Assembly: GCA_022841795.1 (NCBI GenBank)
Contig: JALHQU010000055.1
Coordinates: 1 to 33,158 of the forward strand
DNA: 33,158 bases
Direction: 5' to 3'
Source: Fimbriiglobus sp.
Lineage (GTDB): Bacteria; Planctomycetota; Planctomycetia; Gemmatales; Gemmataceae
Positions 1-7,270 of this stretch are shown piece after piece. The translations under genes and the position numbers were made by a program. The notes under the pieces are model-generated. The model was not told where the DNA came from, ran no database searches, and worked only from the letters and a program-made list of their open reading frames with translations. Every line of letters starts with the position of its first letter. The stretch's first letter is position 1.

Positions 1-1
1 C

Positions 2-124
2 AGCGGGGCGATGGCCCAGAGCGGGTACGGCATGACCGACACGCACGCCGCCGACCGGGAGACGGCCCGCCGGCTCGGGGTGCGGGTGGGCGAGGCGGCG
101 GTGCGGTGGGCGAAGGGGAAGTGA
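2..124 (+). CDS. C-terminal end of a protein, possibly flavodoxin/NAD(P)H oxidoreductase family (partial)
   Basis: An open frame enters from the left edge and ends with TGA at 122-124. It gives about 40 residues containing SGYGMTDTHAADRETARRLG and then VGEAAVRWAKGK. The pattern of a Gly/Tyr loop followed by an Arg-rich helix (ARRLGVRVGEAAVRW) resembles the last helix of flavodoxin-like NAD(P)H-dependent oxidoreductases, where a similar 'D...A..LG.RVAE.A' ending is common. The fragment is too short to be sure of the family. The stop lies 31 nt before the SelO start, and a TATAAT hexamer sits in the gap, so SelO probably has its own promoter. Confidence 0.45.
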   Translation, partial: SGAMAQSGYGMTDTHAADRETARRLGVRVGEAAVRWAKGK

Positions 125-134
125 GCGGCGGCGC

Positions 135-140
135 TATAAT
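135..140 (+). promoter_or_regulatory. Candidate -10 element TATAAT before selO
   Basis: An exact TATAAT lies in a GC-rich gap, 16 nt before the GTG start of SelO (28 nt before the in-frame ATG at 168). No clear -35 is visible. It is one of eight similarly placed TANNAT hexamers in this window. If it is the -10, transcription would begin near 147, which fits the ATG at 168 somewhat better than the GTG at 156. Confidence 0.5.
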
Positions 141-155
141 GCGTCGTCCCACACT

Positions 156-1634
156 GTGAGTGATGCGATGCCTGCGACCCCCGACGCCGTCGGCTGGCGG
201 TTCGACAACACCTACGCCCGCCTGCCGGACGTGCTGTTCGCCCCGGCCACCCCGGTCGCGGTGGCGGCCCCGCGGGTGGTCATCCTGAACCACCGGCTGG
301 CCGATGAACTCGGGCTGAACCTGCGGGCGATGACGCCGGAGCGGTCCGCCGCGGTGTTCGCCGGCCAGGACCTGCCGCCCGGCACGCAACCGATCGCCCA
401 GGCCTACGCCGGCCATCAGTACGGCGGGTTCACCATGCTCGGCGACGGCCGGGCCATCCTGCTCGGCGAACACCGCACCCCGTCGGGCGAACTGTTCGAC
501 CTGCAATTCAAGGGGTCCGGGCCGACGCGGTTCTCCCGCAACGGCGACGGCCGAGCGGCCGTCGGGCCGATGCTGCGGGAATACGTGATCAGCGAGGCGA
601 TGGCCGCGCTCGGCATCCCCACCACCCGCAGCCTGGCCGTGGTCCGCACCGGCGAGCGGGTGTTCCGCATGCTGCCGCAGCCGGGGGCGGTGCTCACCCG
701 TGTGGCCGCCAGCCACCTCCGCGTCGGCACGTTCCAGTACGCCGCCGCCCTGCAGGACGGCACCACCCTGCGGACGCTGGCCGACTACGCCATCGCCCGG
801 CACTACCGCGAACTGGCCGACGCCCCGGCGAAGTACCACGCCTTCTTCCGGGCGGTGCAAGACGGGCAGGCGGCGCTCGTCGCGAAGTGGATGCTGTTCG
901 GGTTCATTCATGGAGTCATGAACACCGACAACGTGGCCATCTCCGGCGAGACCATCGACTACGGCCCGTGCGCGTTCATGAACGCCTACGACCCGGCCAC
1001 CGTGTTCAGCTCCATCGACCGCGGCGGGCGGTACGCCTACGGCAACCAGCCGGGCATCACCCAGTGGAACCTGGCCCGGTTCGCCGAGTCGCTGCTACCG
1101 CTGATTGATCCGGACGAGGAGACAGCGGTGAAGTTGGCAACGGACACGCTGAACGAGTTCCCGGCGGTGTACGAGCGGTATTGGCTGGCCGGGATGCGGC
1201 GGAAGCTGGGGCTGGACACCGACGAGGCCGGCGACCGCGAGTTGGTGCAGGGGCTGCTCGACTGGATGCAGGCGACGAAGGCCGACTTCACCAACACGTT
1301 CCGCGACCTGACCTCGGAGTTGCTGCTGGCCGGCGAGCGGTACCAGGACGAGACGTTCCGGGCGTGGCACGCCCGTTGGCAGGAGCGGTTGCGGCGGGAG
1401 GGTCGGCCGGTCGCCGCGGTGTACGAGCAGATGAAAGCGGTGAACCCGGCCGTCATCCCGCGGAACCACCGCGTCGAGGAGGCGCTGAAGGCGGCTGAAG
1501 AGCGGGACGACCTGACCCCGCTGCACGACCTGCTGGCGGCGCTGGCCTCGCCGTTCGAGGCGACGCCGGAGCGGGCGAAGTACACCGTCCCGCCGGCCGA
1601 CGAGACCGGCTACCGCACCTTCTGCGGGACGTAG
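156..1634 (+). CDS. selO: SelO family protein adenylyltransferase (YdiU/UPF0061)
   Basis: SelO proteins have a pseudokinase fold with ATP bound in a flipped orientation and transfer AMP to Ser, Thr or Tyr of target proteins, in bacteria linked to redox homeostasis. The 492-residue length matches the family (about 480). Visible signatures are AQAYAGHQYGGFTMLGDGRA (81-100), FKGSGPTRFSRNGDGRAAVG with K119 and R124, REYVISEAM (141-149), the MNTDN loop with D258/N259, and IDYGPC with D268. The C-terminus, TFCGT, keeps a cysteine near the end, where many eukaryotic SelO proteins carry selenocysteine. The start could be GTG 156 or ATG 168. It stands alone between an oxidoreductase-like tail and a toxin-antitoxin pair, with no evident functional link to either. 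Confidence 0.96.
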   Translation: MSDAMPATPDAVGWRFDNTYARLPDVLFAPATPVAVAAPRVVILNHRLADELGLNLRAMTPERSAAVFAGQDLPPGTQPIAQAYAGHQYGGFTMLGDGRAILLGEHRTPSGELFDLQFKGSGPTRFSRNGDGRAAVGPMLREYVISEAMAALGIPTTRSLAVVRTGERVFRMLPQPGAVLTRVAASHLRVGTFQYAAALQDGTTLRTLADYAIARHYRELADAPAKYHAFFRAVQDGQAALVAKWMLFGFIHGVMNTDNVAISGETIDYGPCAFMNAYDPATVFSSIDRGGRYAYGNQPGITQWNLARFAESLLPLIDPDEETAVKLATDTLNEFPAVYERYWLAGMRRKLGLDTDEAGDRELVQGLLDWMQATKADFTNTFRDLTSELLLAGERYQDETFRAWHARWQERLRREGRPVAAVYEQMKAVNPAVIPRNHRVEEALKAAEERDDLTPLHDLLAALASPFEATPERAKYTVPPADETGYRTFCGT

Positions 1635-1649
1635 GCCGGGGAGCAGTGG

Positions 1650-1655
1650 TAAAAT
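1650..1655 (+). promoter_or_regulatory. Candidate -10 element TAAAAT before the antitoxin gene
   Basis: TAAAAT lies in the short gap after SelO, 30 nt before the antitoxin ATG at 1685, in otherwise GC-rich sequence. It suggests that the toxin-antitoxin pair is transcribed separately from selO. Confidence 0.45.
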
Positions 1656-1684
1656 CACCCGGTGTCCTGCGAGCGGAGGAGCCG

Positions 1685-1963
1685 ATGCCGACCATCACCA
1701 TTTCCGACGAGGTTTACGCCGCCCTCACCCGCAAGGCGGCGGCGGTGGGCGTCTCCCCCGGCGAGTTCATCGCCCTCACCCTGAGCGGCGATGTTCAGCC
1801 CCCGGCCCCGCCGACGCTCAGCCCGGACGCCGAAGCGCGGCGGAAGGCACGGGAGCAACTGACGGCGTTCCTGCACACCCTCGCCGCCGGTTTTCCCCCG
1901 GGCCACGAGACGGACGTGAGCCGCGAAGCGATGTACGAGGAACGCTTGAGGGCCCAACTGTGA
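1685..1963 (+). CDS. Putative antitoxin of a VapBC-type pair
   Basis: This 92-residue protein begins PTITISDEVYAALTRKAAAVG, a beta strand plus helix resembling the ribbon-helix-helix DNA-binding start of many antitoxins (compare 'I.ls.e.y..L...A...G.s..e.i'). The C-terminal half is charged (ARRKAREQL..., EAMYEERLRAQL), as expected for a tail that wraps the toxin. The ATG at 1685 is preceded by GCGGAGGAG, a good ribosome binding site; an in-frame GTG at 1646 lacks one. The stop overlaps the toxin start by four bases (GTGA), indicating translational coupling. Antitoxins of this type usually repress their own promoter. The family call rests mainly on the partner and on the N-terminal pattern. 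Confidence 0.75.
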   Translation: MPTITISDEVYAALTRKAAAVGVSPGEFIALTLSGDVQPPAPPTLSPDAEARRKAREQLTAFLHTLAAGFPPGHETDVSREAMYEERLRAQL

Positions 1964-2406
1964 TCGCACTCGACACCAACGTCATCCTCCGGTTCTCCAA
2001 GACCTCCGACCCGCAATTCCCGGTGGTGTCGCAGGCGATCTCAATACTGGAGGCGGCCGGCGAAGAGTTGTGCATCTTCCCGCAGAACTTGTACGAGTTC
2101 TGGGCCGCCGCTACCCGCCCGCTCTCAGCCAACGGGTTCGGGTGGGACATTCCGACGGCCCAGCAGGTGCGAGAAGGGCTGAAAGTGAGTTTCCTCTTAC
2201 TTCCAGACCAACCCGGCTTGTTCGACGAGTGGGAGTCGTTGGTCGTGACCCACCAGTGCCACGGCAAGGTGTCCTACGACGCCCGCATCGTGGCGGCGAT
2301 GACCACCCACGCCCTCACCCGCCTGCTCACGTTCAACACCGCCGACTTCGCCCGCTACCCCGGCCTGACCGTCCTCGACCCGGCCGTCGTCGCCGCGGCC
2401 CCGTGA
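1960..2406 (+). CDS. PIN-domain toxin (VapC-like ribonuclease)
   Basis: This 148-residue protein has PIN-domain hallmarks: MIALDTNVILRF at the N-terminus with the first metal-binding Asp (D5), an acidic helix NLYEFWAAATR, a Tyr-Asp in SYDARIVAAM and LLTFNTADFARY near the C-terminus. PIN toxins are Mg2+-dependent ribonucleases that cleave tRNA, rRNA or mRNA when released from the antitoxin. It starts with GTG overlapping the antitoxin stop by four bases, so the two are co-translated. The length is near the usual 130-150 residues and the acidic residues appear intact, so it is probably active. The specific RNA target cannot be read from the sequence. Confidence 0.9.
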   Translation: MIALDTNVILRFSKTSDPQFPVVSQAISILEAAGEELCIFPQNLYEFWAAATRPLSANGFGWDIPTAQQVREGLKVSFLLLPDQPGLFDEWESLVVTHQCHGKVSYDARIVAAMTTHALTRLLTFNTADFARYPGLTVLDPAVVAAAP

Positions 2407-2451
2407 GCCTGACCTGCCGACAGTGAGTTCTGGTTGCCCGTCGTCCGGCGG

Positions 2452-2994
2452 TCAGTGAAAGACCCACCAGCACAAGGTCACGATGACCACACCGAGCAGC
2501 ATGACCCAGCAAGTGGCACGGTTCGGATCTTGCCGAAGGGCCGCTGCGAGCAATTCAGCCGGCACCGCCTCCAACGCCTCCCAATCCTCGATGACGAAAT
2601 GATCCTCATCGAACCGGGTGGGGTCGTCACCCGAGATCGATTTGGCGGGCCGCTGGCGGTACTCGCCGGCTTCGTTCCGCACGATCAACACGTAGTTCAC
2701 CAGCCCCTTCCGATCGAAATACCACAATCTCGTGCCGCCGGGCTTCATCCGCCGGTTTCTCCCTGATGCGGCCGGAACCGCAGGGAATCGGGACACGAAC
2801 TGGTCGAGGATGCCCGTCACCCCGGATCGCCAGGTTCCCACGGGCGTGACCCGGACCGGCCGGGGTGTCCGGTTCGTGACCCGAAGGGGTTTCAGATACA
2901 TGAGCTGGAAGGTATTGACCGACAACAACAGCCGACCGACCAGGACTAGCGGGCTGAACAGGACCGCCACCGCACATCGGAAGATGAAGGTCAT
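2452..2994 (-). CDS. Hypothetical membrane protein with N- and C-terminal hydrophobic segments
   Basis: I do not recognise a family. The 180-residue protein begins with a long hydrophobic stretch (about residues 4-34, FRCAVAVLFSPLVLVGRLLL...) and ends with a second (about 160-178, WVMLLGVVIVTLCWWVF). Between them is a soluble part with LKPLRVTNRTPRPVRVTPVG, which looks like a beta strand region, and an acidic segment FDEDHFVIEDWEALEAVPAELLAAALRQ. The start has a strong ribosome binding site (GGGGGAG 5 nt before ATG). It lies 21 nt downstream of the RtcB stop on the same strand, so the two are probably co-transcribed. Whether it works with RNA repair is unknown. Confidence 0.75.
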   Translation of the reverse strand: MTFIFRCAVAVLFSPLVLVGRLLLSVNTFQLMYLKPLRVTNRTPRPVRVTPVGTWRSGVTGILDQFVSRFPAVPAASGRNRRMKPGGTRLWYFDRKGLVNYVLIVRNEAGEYRQRPAKSISGDDPTRFDEDHFVIEDWEALEAVPAELLAAALRQDPNRATCWVMLLGVVIVTLCWWVFH

Positions 2995-3015
2995 CCCGCT
3001 CCCCCCGAACGAACC

Positions 3016-5997
3016 TCACCCCTTGATGACCCCGATCGGCCGCATGCGGGCCACCTTGCGGGACAGGTTCGCCTCGTGGACCACGTTCACCACGTCGTCC
3101 ACCAGCTTGTACGCCTTCGGCTGCTCCTCGGCCAACCCCTGGCGGCTGCTGGACATGGCGATCACCCCACGCGCTTCCAGCTCCTTGTCGATGCGGCGGC
3201 CGGCGGCGTCCTTCAGCGCGGCGGTGCGGCTCATCGCCCGCCCCGCCCCGTGGCAGGTGCTGCCGAACGTCTTCTCCATGCTGCCCGCCGCCCCCACCAG
3301 CACCCACGACGCCCGCCCCATGTCGCCGGGGATGATGACCGGCTGGCCCGTCTTGCGGAACGCCGGCGGCAGTTCCGGGTGCCCGGCGGGGAACGCCCGC
3401 GTCGCCCCCTTGCGGTGGACCCACACCTTTTTCAGCTTCCCGTCCACCGTGTGTTCTTCCAGCTTGGCGATGTTGTGCGCCACGTCGTACAGCAGTTCCA
3501 TGCCCAGGTCTTCCCAGCTCCGACCGAACACCGACGCGAACACCTCGCGGGTCTGCTGCATGAGCAACTGGCGGTTGGTGAACCCGAAGTTGGCGGCGGC
3601 CCGCATGGCGGCGATGTACTTGCGGCCCTCCGGCGAGTCCACCGGAGCGCACGCCAATTGGCGGTCGGGCAGGGTGATGCCGTACTTGGCCGGGGCGTTG
3701 CGGAACGCCGCCAGCGCGTCGTCGCACACCTGGTAGCCCAGCCCGCGGCTGCCGCTGTGGATCATCACGCACACCTGGTTCAGCTCCAGCCCGAACGCCG
3801 CCGCCACCTCCGCGTCCGCGATCTGGTCCACCACCTGCACTTCCAGGAAGTGGTTGCCGCTGCCGAGCGTGCCGCACTGCTCCGCCCCCCGCTTCACCGC
3901 GTGGTCGGACACCTCCTCCGGGTCGCCGCCGTCGATCCGCCCGTTCGCCTCGATGTGCCCGAGGTCGCGGGGCACACCCAACTCCCGCCCGACGGCGTAG
4001 CTCGCCCCCTGGCCCATCAGCTCGCGGGTCTCCTTGGCGTCGAACTTGTACCGCCCGGTGCGGCCCACTCCGGCCGGGATGGTGTGGAACAGCCCTTTGA
4101 TGAGTCCCCGCAGGTGGTGCTTCACGTCGTCCAGGAACAGGTTCGTCTTGCACAGGCGGACGCCGCAGTTGGACACGACGAACCCGTTCGCCACGAAGTT
4201 GTGGTCCGGGTGATCGACGGTGAAGTCGTACACACGGCCGTCGTAGTCGCGCACCTCGGTGATCGCCGTGATCCGCTCCCACATCATCCCGCCGGCGGTG
4301 TTCTTGCGGAACTCGGTGAACGTCGGGAACGAATCCGGCAGCCGTTGCGGTGTGTCCGACGGGTCGTACAGCGCGCGTTCGACAAACCGGCGGTTGATGC
4401 CGCGGTCGGCATACTTGGCGGCCAGTTTCGACGGCGACCGCTCCGGGCCGGTGGTGGCGGCAATCTCCGCGGCGATGGCGGCGCGGTCGGCCCGCACCCG
4501 CTCCTGGTGTTTGACGTACTGCACCGCGACCGCCGCCAGTTCGCTCCGGATGCGGTTGTACTCGTACCCGATCCGCCCCCACAGGTTCAGTAAACTGTCC
4601 GCCTTCGACGACAGGATGAGCCGCAGCCGAACGGACCGCGAGCCGTCCGCGTTCGTCTGCTCGTCCCGTTCCGGGATGTCCTGCGTCTCGATGCCGAACT
4701 CGGCCAGCCACGCCGAAAGCTGTGCGAGGAACCGCCGCCCGCCGGCCACGTTCGCCGGCCGCTTGTTCAGGCTGAGAACCGCGGCGGTGAACACCTTGTC
4801 GTGCCCGGTCATCGTCTTCGGCTTGGTCAACTCGGCACCGAACAGGGCGGCCAGGAACAGCCGCTTGTGCCAGAGCGGGACGCGGGCCAGCCACGCCGGG
4901 GCGGGGTAGTCCTGCGACGCCTTCTTCCCGACCGGCACCCCGAGGCAGGCGAGCAGGGCGGCGAAGGCGGTGCTCGTCACCTTGAAGAAATCCTCGCGGC
5001 GGTCGAACGTGTAACTCTTGTAGGTCGTGGTGATGGCGTGAGTCCGCTCCCGGCTGTACACCCGCGAGGCGGTGATGCCGATGCCCGCGAGGTCCGCTCG
5101 GATCAGTTCCAGGTCGGCCGCATCGCCGTAGAAGCTGACGATCCCCTTGCCGCCCCTCTCGAAGTGAACGGTGCCGTCGCCGAACACAAAGCCGGCCACC
5201 TTGCACAGCACCGGGGTGGCGGCGGACGAGTACCGCAGCGGCAGCAGCCCGCGCTCGCTCAGGTACGACACCGCCTGCTCGACCGCGCTCCCGCCGTTCG
5301 CCCGTCCGCTGTCGGCGAACCAATTCCGCACATCAGTTTCCGACACGATCACCTCGTCCGACGGCGGGTCGTAGGGCACCCCGCGGAACCCGCTGACGCC
5401 GACGGCATCCCCCGGTTTCAACCCGCCGAGCGGCTTCATCCCGTCGGGCGTCCAGAACGGGTGGTCGGCGGTGGCCCGCACCCGGTCGCCGGAGGTGGTC
5501 GTGAGTTCGAGGACCGGCTTCTTCGGTTTCTGGGCGAACCAGCGGTGGATGCCGGTAGAGGTGCGAGTCGAGGCGTTCAGATCGAAGCAGCCGAGTTCGG
5601 CGGCCTTCCAGTCGTTGGCCAAGTCGCCGATGCGCCGGGTGTACCCGAAGCGGTGCAACACCTCGGCGTCGGCGGTGAGGCAGTTGATGTCGTAGCCGAC
5701 CCCGCCCGGTGAGATGACCCCGCCCTCGGCCGGGTCGGTGGCGCACACCCCGCCGATGCAGAACCCGTACCCCCAGTGGATGTCCGGCATGGCCAGGCTG
5801 GCCCCCTGGATGCCCGGCAGCGTGGCCACGTTCGCCACCTGCTCCGGCGCCGGGTCGTTGCGGACGGCCTGGATCATCTTGTCGTCGGCGAAGATGAGGC
5901 CGTCCACCCGCATGTCCGCCCGGAACGACTTCGGGATGCGGAAGCAGCAGGCGTCCACTTTCTCCAGCGGCCCGGCGAATACGCCGCCCTTACCCAT
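3016..5997 (-). CDS. rtcB: RtcB-type RNA ligase precursor containing an intein
   Basis: RtcB joins 2',3'-cyclic phosphate and 5'-OH RNA ends using GTP and Mn2+, in tRNA splicing or RNA repair. The 993-residue frame is an intact RtcB of 488 residues (1-105 plus 611-993) with a 505-residue intein between. Extein motifs are PDIHWGYGFCIGGV (71-84), GGVGYDIN|CGVRL spanning the junction with metal ligands D103 and C611, LGSGNHFLEV (711-720), MIHSGSRGLG (745-754), YDVAHNIAK (837-845) and CHGAGRAMSR (915-924), whose H916 matches the guanylated histidine. GGAG 7 nt upstream supports the ATG at 5997. A small membrane protein follows 21 nt downstream. Without splicing the catalytic centre would be split, so activity depends on the intein. 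No RtcA or RtcR is in view. Confidence 0.97.
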   Translation of the reverse strand: MGKGGVFAGPLEKVDACCFRIPKSFRADMRVDGLIFADDKMIQAVRNDPAPEQVANVATLPGIQGASLAMPDIHWGYGFCIGGVCATDPAEGGVISPGGVGYDINCLTADAEVLHRFGYTRRIGDLANDWKAAELGCFDLNASTRTSTGIHRWFAQKPKKPVLELTTTSGDRVRATADHPFWTPDGMKPLGGLKPGDAVGVSGFRGVPYDPPSDEVIVSETDVRNWFADSGRANGGSAVEQAVSYLSERGLLPLRYSSAATPVLCKVAGFVFGDGTVHFERGGKGIVSFYGDAADLELIRADLAGIGITASRVYSRERTHAITTTYKSYTFDRREDFFKVTSTAFAALLACLGVPVGKKASQDYPAPAWLARVPLWHKRLFLAALFGAELTKPKTMTGHDKVFTAAVLSLNKRPANVAGGRRFLAQLSAWLAEFGIETQDIPERDEQTNADGSRSVRLRLILSSKADSLLNLWGRIGYEYNRIRSELAAVAVQYVKHQERVRADRAAIAAEIAATTGPERSPSKLAAKYADRGINRRFVERALYDPSDTPQRLPDSFPTFTEFRKNTAGGMMWERITAITEVRDYDGRVYDFTVDHPDHNFVANGFVVSNCGVRLCKTNLFLDDVKHHLRGLIKGLFHTIPAGVGRTGRYKFDAKETRELMGQGASYAVGRELGVPRDLGHIEANGRIDGGDPEEVSDHAVKRGAEQCGTLGSGNHFLEVQVVDQIADAEVAAAFGLELNQVCVMIHSGSRGLGYQVCDDALAAFRNAPAKYGITLPDRQLACAPVDSPEGRKYIAAMRAAANFGFTNRQLLMQQTREVFASVFGRSWEDLGMELLYDVAHNIAKLEEHTVDGKLKKVWVHRKGATRAFPAGHPELPPAFRKTGQPVIIPGDMGRASWVLVGAAGSMEKTFGSTCHGAGRAMSRTAALKDAAGRRIDKELEARGVIAMSSSRQGLAEEQPKAYKLVDDVVNVVHEANLSRKVARMRPIGVIKG
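4168..5682 (-). other. Intein with LAGLIDADG homing endonuclease domain, inserted in RtcB
   Basis: Residues 106-610 of the RtcB precursor form a self-splicing intein. It begins with Cys1 in CLTADAEVLHRFG (block A), has a TADHPFW block B with T176 and H179, and ends VYDFTVDHPDHNF (block F) then VANGFVVSN followed by Cys+1 (block G). The last residue is Asn610, but the residue before it is Ser rather than the usual His. Between the splicing blocks lie two LAGLIDADG-type motifs, VAGFVFGDG (D274) and LAALFGAE (E389), each keeping an acid at the catalytic position, so the endonuclease may be active. The insertion site splits GYDIN|CGVR, the most conserved part of RtcB. The base composition looks like that of the host gene. 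Confidence 0.95.
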
Positions 5998-6105
5998 GAC
6001 TGGCTCCGAGTCGGCCCGGCGATACCGGCACCGTACCCGACAGAGCGGCCGAACGCCACCGGGGTTCGGAGCGAAGCTTCAACCCGTGGGGGCAACGAGC
6101 GTGAC

Positions 6106-6717
6106 TCACCCCGGCGGGATGGGGCCGACGATGTGCACCAGGATGCCGAGCAGTTGGTCGGCGTGGTCGATGGTGCGGACGTGGGAGTCCAGGGTGACGG
6201 TGTTGTTCCGCAACCGAAGAAACCGCCAGGCGGTGCCGGTGGTGACGCACCCGAAGATGGCGTCGGCCGGTTGGCCGACCGAGCGGTTGGCCCGATCCGC
6301 CCCGACCATCGCCGCCACGCACTGCCCCAGCCCGCCGGCGATGCTCTCGTTCTTCGCCTCGAAGATGACCACCACCGGCGGGGTGACGGCGGTCTGCTGG
6401 GGGCCGCGGCTGACCAGGAAGTCGCACACGCCGACGAGTCCGTTCGGCGGGTCGGCGGCGAACGTCATCCCGGAGTACACGCCGATTCGCCCGCCGTACC
6501 GGCCCCAGAAGTCGGCCAGCAGCGGGGCGATCATCCACTCGCTCCGCGCCTTCTCGGTGGACACGAACTCGGCCAACTGCAACGCGGCCGGGAACGACAA
6601 GGCCAGCCCCTGGGTGGGGGCGAGCGGCGGCACGCCGGCGAACAGGTCTTCCGGCGGCGCGTACTGAAGGCTCAGTTGCGTCAACACGTCCGGGTACGCG
6701 AAGTCGCTGAACGCCAT
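6106..6717 (-). CDS. Hypothetical protein with PD-(D/E)XK nuclease-like core
   Basis: I do not recognise a named family for this 203-residue protein. It contains GVCDFLVSRG (D99) followed about 20 residues later by PVVVIFEAKNESIAGGLGQCVAAMVGA, with E120-A-K122 at the end of a beta strand and a Gln-containing helix after it. Together with E60 in an upstream helix (STEKARSEW), this is the order expected for the PD-(D/E)XK nuclease fold. Many such single-domain proteins in cyanobacteria and planctomycetes have unknown roles. No mobile element, methylase or toxin partner is adjacent. A TAGAAT hexamer lies 27 nt upstream of its ATG, so it is probably transcribed alone. Confidence 0.75.
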   Translation of the reverse strand: MAFSDFAYPDVLTQLSLQYAPPEDLFAGVPPLAPTQGLALSFPAALQLAEFVSTEKARSEWMIAPLLADFWGRYGGRIGVYSGMTFAADPPNGLVGVCDFLVSRGPQQTAVTPPVVVIFEAKNESIAGGLGQCVAAMVGADRANRSVGQPADAIFGCVTTGTAWRFLRLRNNTVTLDSHVRTIDHADQLLGILVHIVGPIPPG

Positions 6718-6744
6718 GGGTGGTTCCTGCCGCGGGGTGGCGTC

Positions 6745-6750
6745 ATTCTA
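6745..6750 (-). promoter_or_regulatory. Candidate -10 element TAGAAT before the PD-(D/E)XK-like gene
   Basis: Read on the minus strand the hexamer is TAGAAT inside CCGGGGTAGAATGACGCC, 27 nt upstream of the ATG at 6717. It lies in the 106-bp divergent gap shared with the zinc-finger membrane protein gene. Confidence 0.4.
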
Positions 6751-6823
6751 CCCCGGCCGCTTTTCGAGGTGACGCGACGCGACTAGTTTGTGAACGAACT
6801 GCGATCCGCCGGGAGGATGACGG

Positions 6824-7258
6824 ATGAGGCAACTGGTTGGCCACAACTGCGCGCTGTGCGGTGATCGCATCGGATCGGGCGGGGAGGCTCGCTTTTGCAG
6901 CGGGTGTCAAAGCCCGGTTCATAACACCTGTGCAGACAAAGTCGAGTCGATCCCTGGGAATGACCTGTGTCCCGCCTGCGGGGTGGCAGCGTCTGCCAGC
7001 CAACCACACCGGGTGGCGGCGTCGCGAGAGCAGGGAATGGCGGCAATCAGGCCGACCGCCAGACGAGGACGGGTCATGTTCTTGGCTGGCGGGATCGCCA
7101 CTCTTATTGTGGGTGCGCGGCTCGTCATCAAGCTGGCTACCAACCCGAACCGTTCCCCGGGTGAGCTGCTGTACGACGGGCTTGCGCTGGTGATCGCGTT
7201 CTCGGCCGCGGTCACCGGGCTATTTTTGCTCGTTCGTTACAACAGCTCTCGCCCATAG
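6824..7258 (+). CDS. Membrane protein with N-terminal RING/PHD-like (C4HC3) zinc finger
   Basis: This 144-residue protein has eight potential metal ligands in the order C9-x2-C12, C25-x2-C28, H33-x2-C36, C49-x2-C52, the C4HC3 cross-brace pattern of PHD/RING-variant fingers. After a basic linker (about 62-83) come two hydrophobic segments, about 84-104 (MFLAGGIATLIVGARLVIKL) and 117-137, so the finger probably faces the cytoplasm on a two-helix anchor. Prokaryotic RING-like fingers are known and often sit beside ubiquitin-like or membrane-stress genes; no such partner is visible here. GGGAGG 8 nt upstream supports the ATG. The gene converges on the formyltransferase gene with a 12-bp gap. Whether it binds protein, lipid or ubiquitin-like partners is unknown. 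Confidence 0.85.
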   Translation: MRQLVGHNCALCGDRIGSGGEARFCSGCQSPVHNTCADKVESIPGNDLCPACGVAASASQPHRVAASREQGMAAIRPTARRGRVMFLAGGIATLIVGARLVIKLATNPNRSPGELLYDGLALVIAFSAAVTGLFLLVRYNSSRP

Positions 7259-7270
7259 CCTCGGACAAGG

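Noticed and set aside
2627-5323. A long minus-strand open frame (898 codons) overlapping RtcB in another frame
   Set aside because: Arg/Gly/Pro-rich translation without any domain, typical of alternative frames in GC-rich DNA; RtcB in the other frame is unambiguous.
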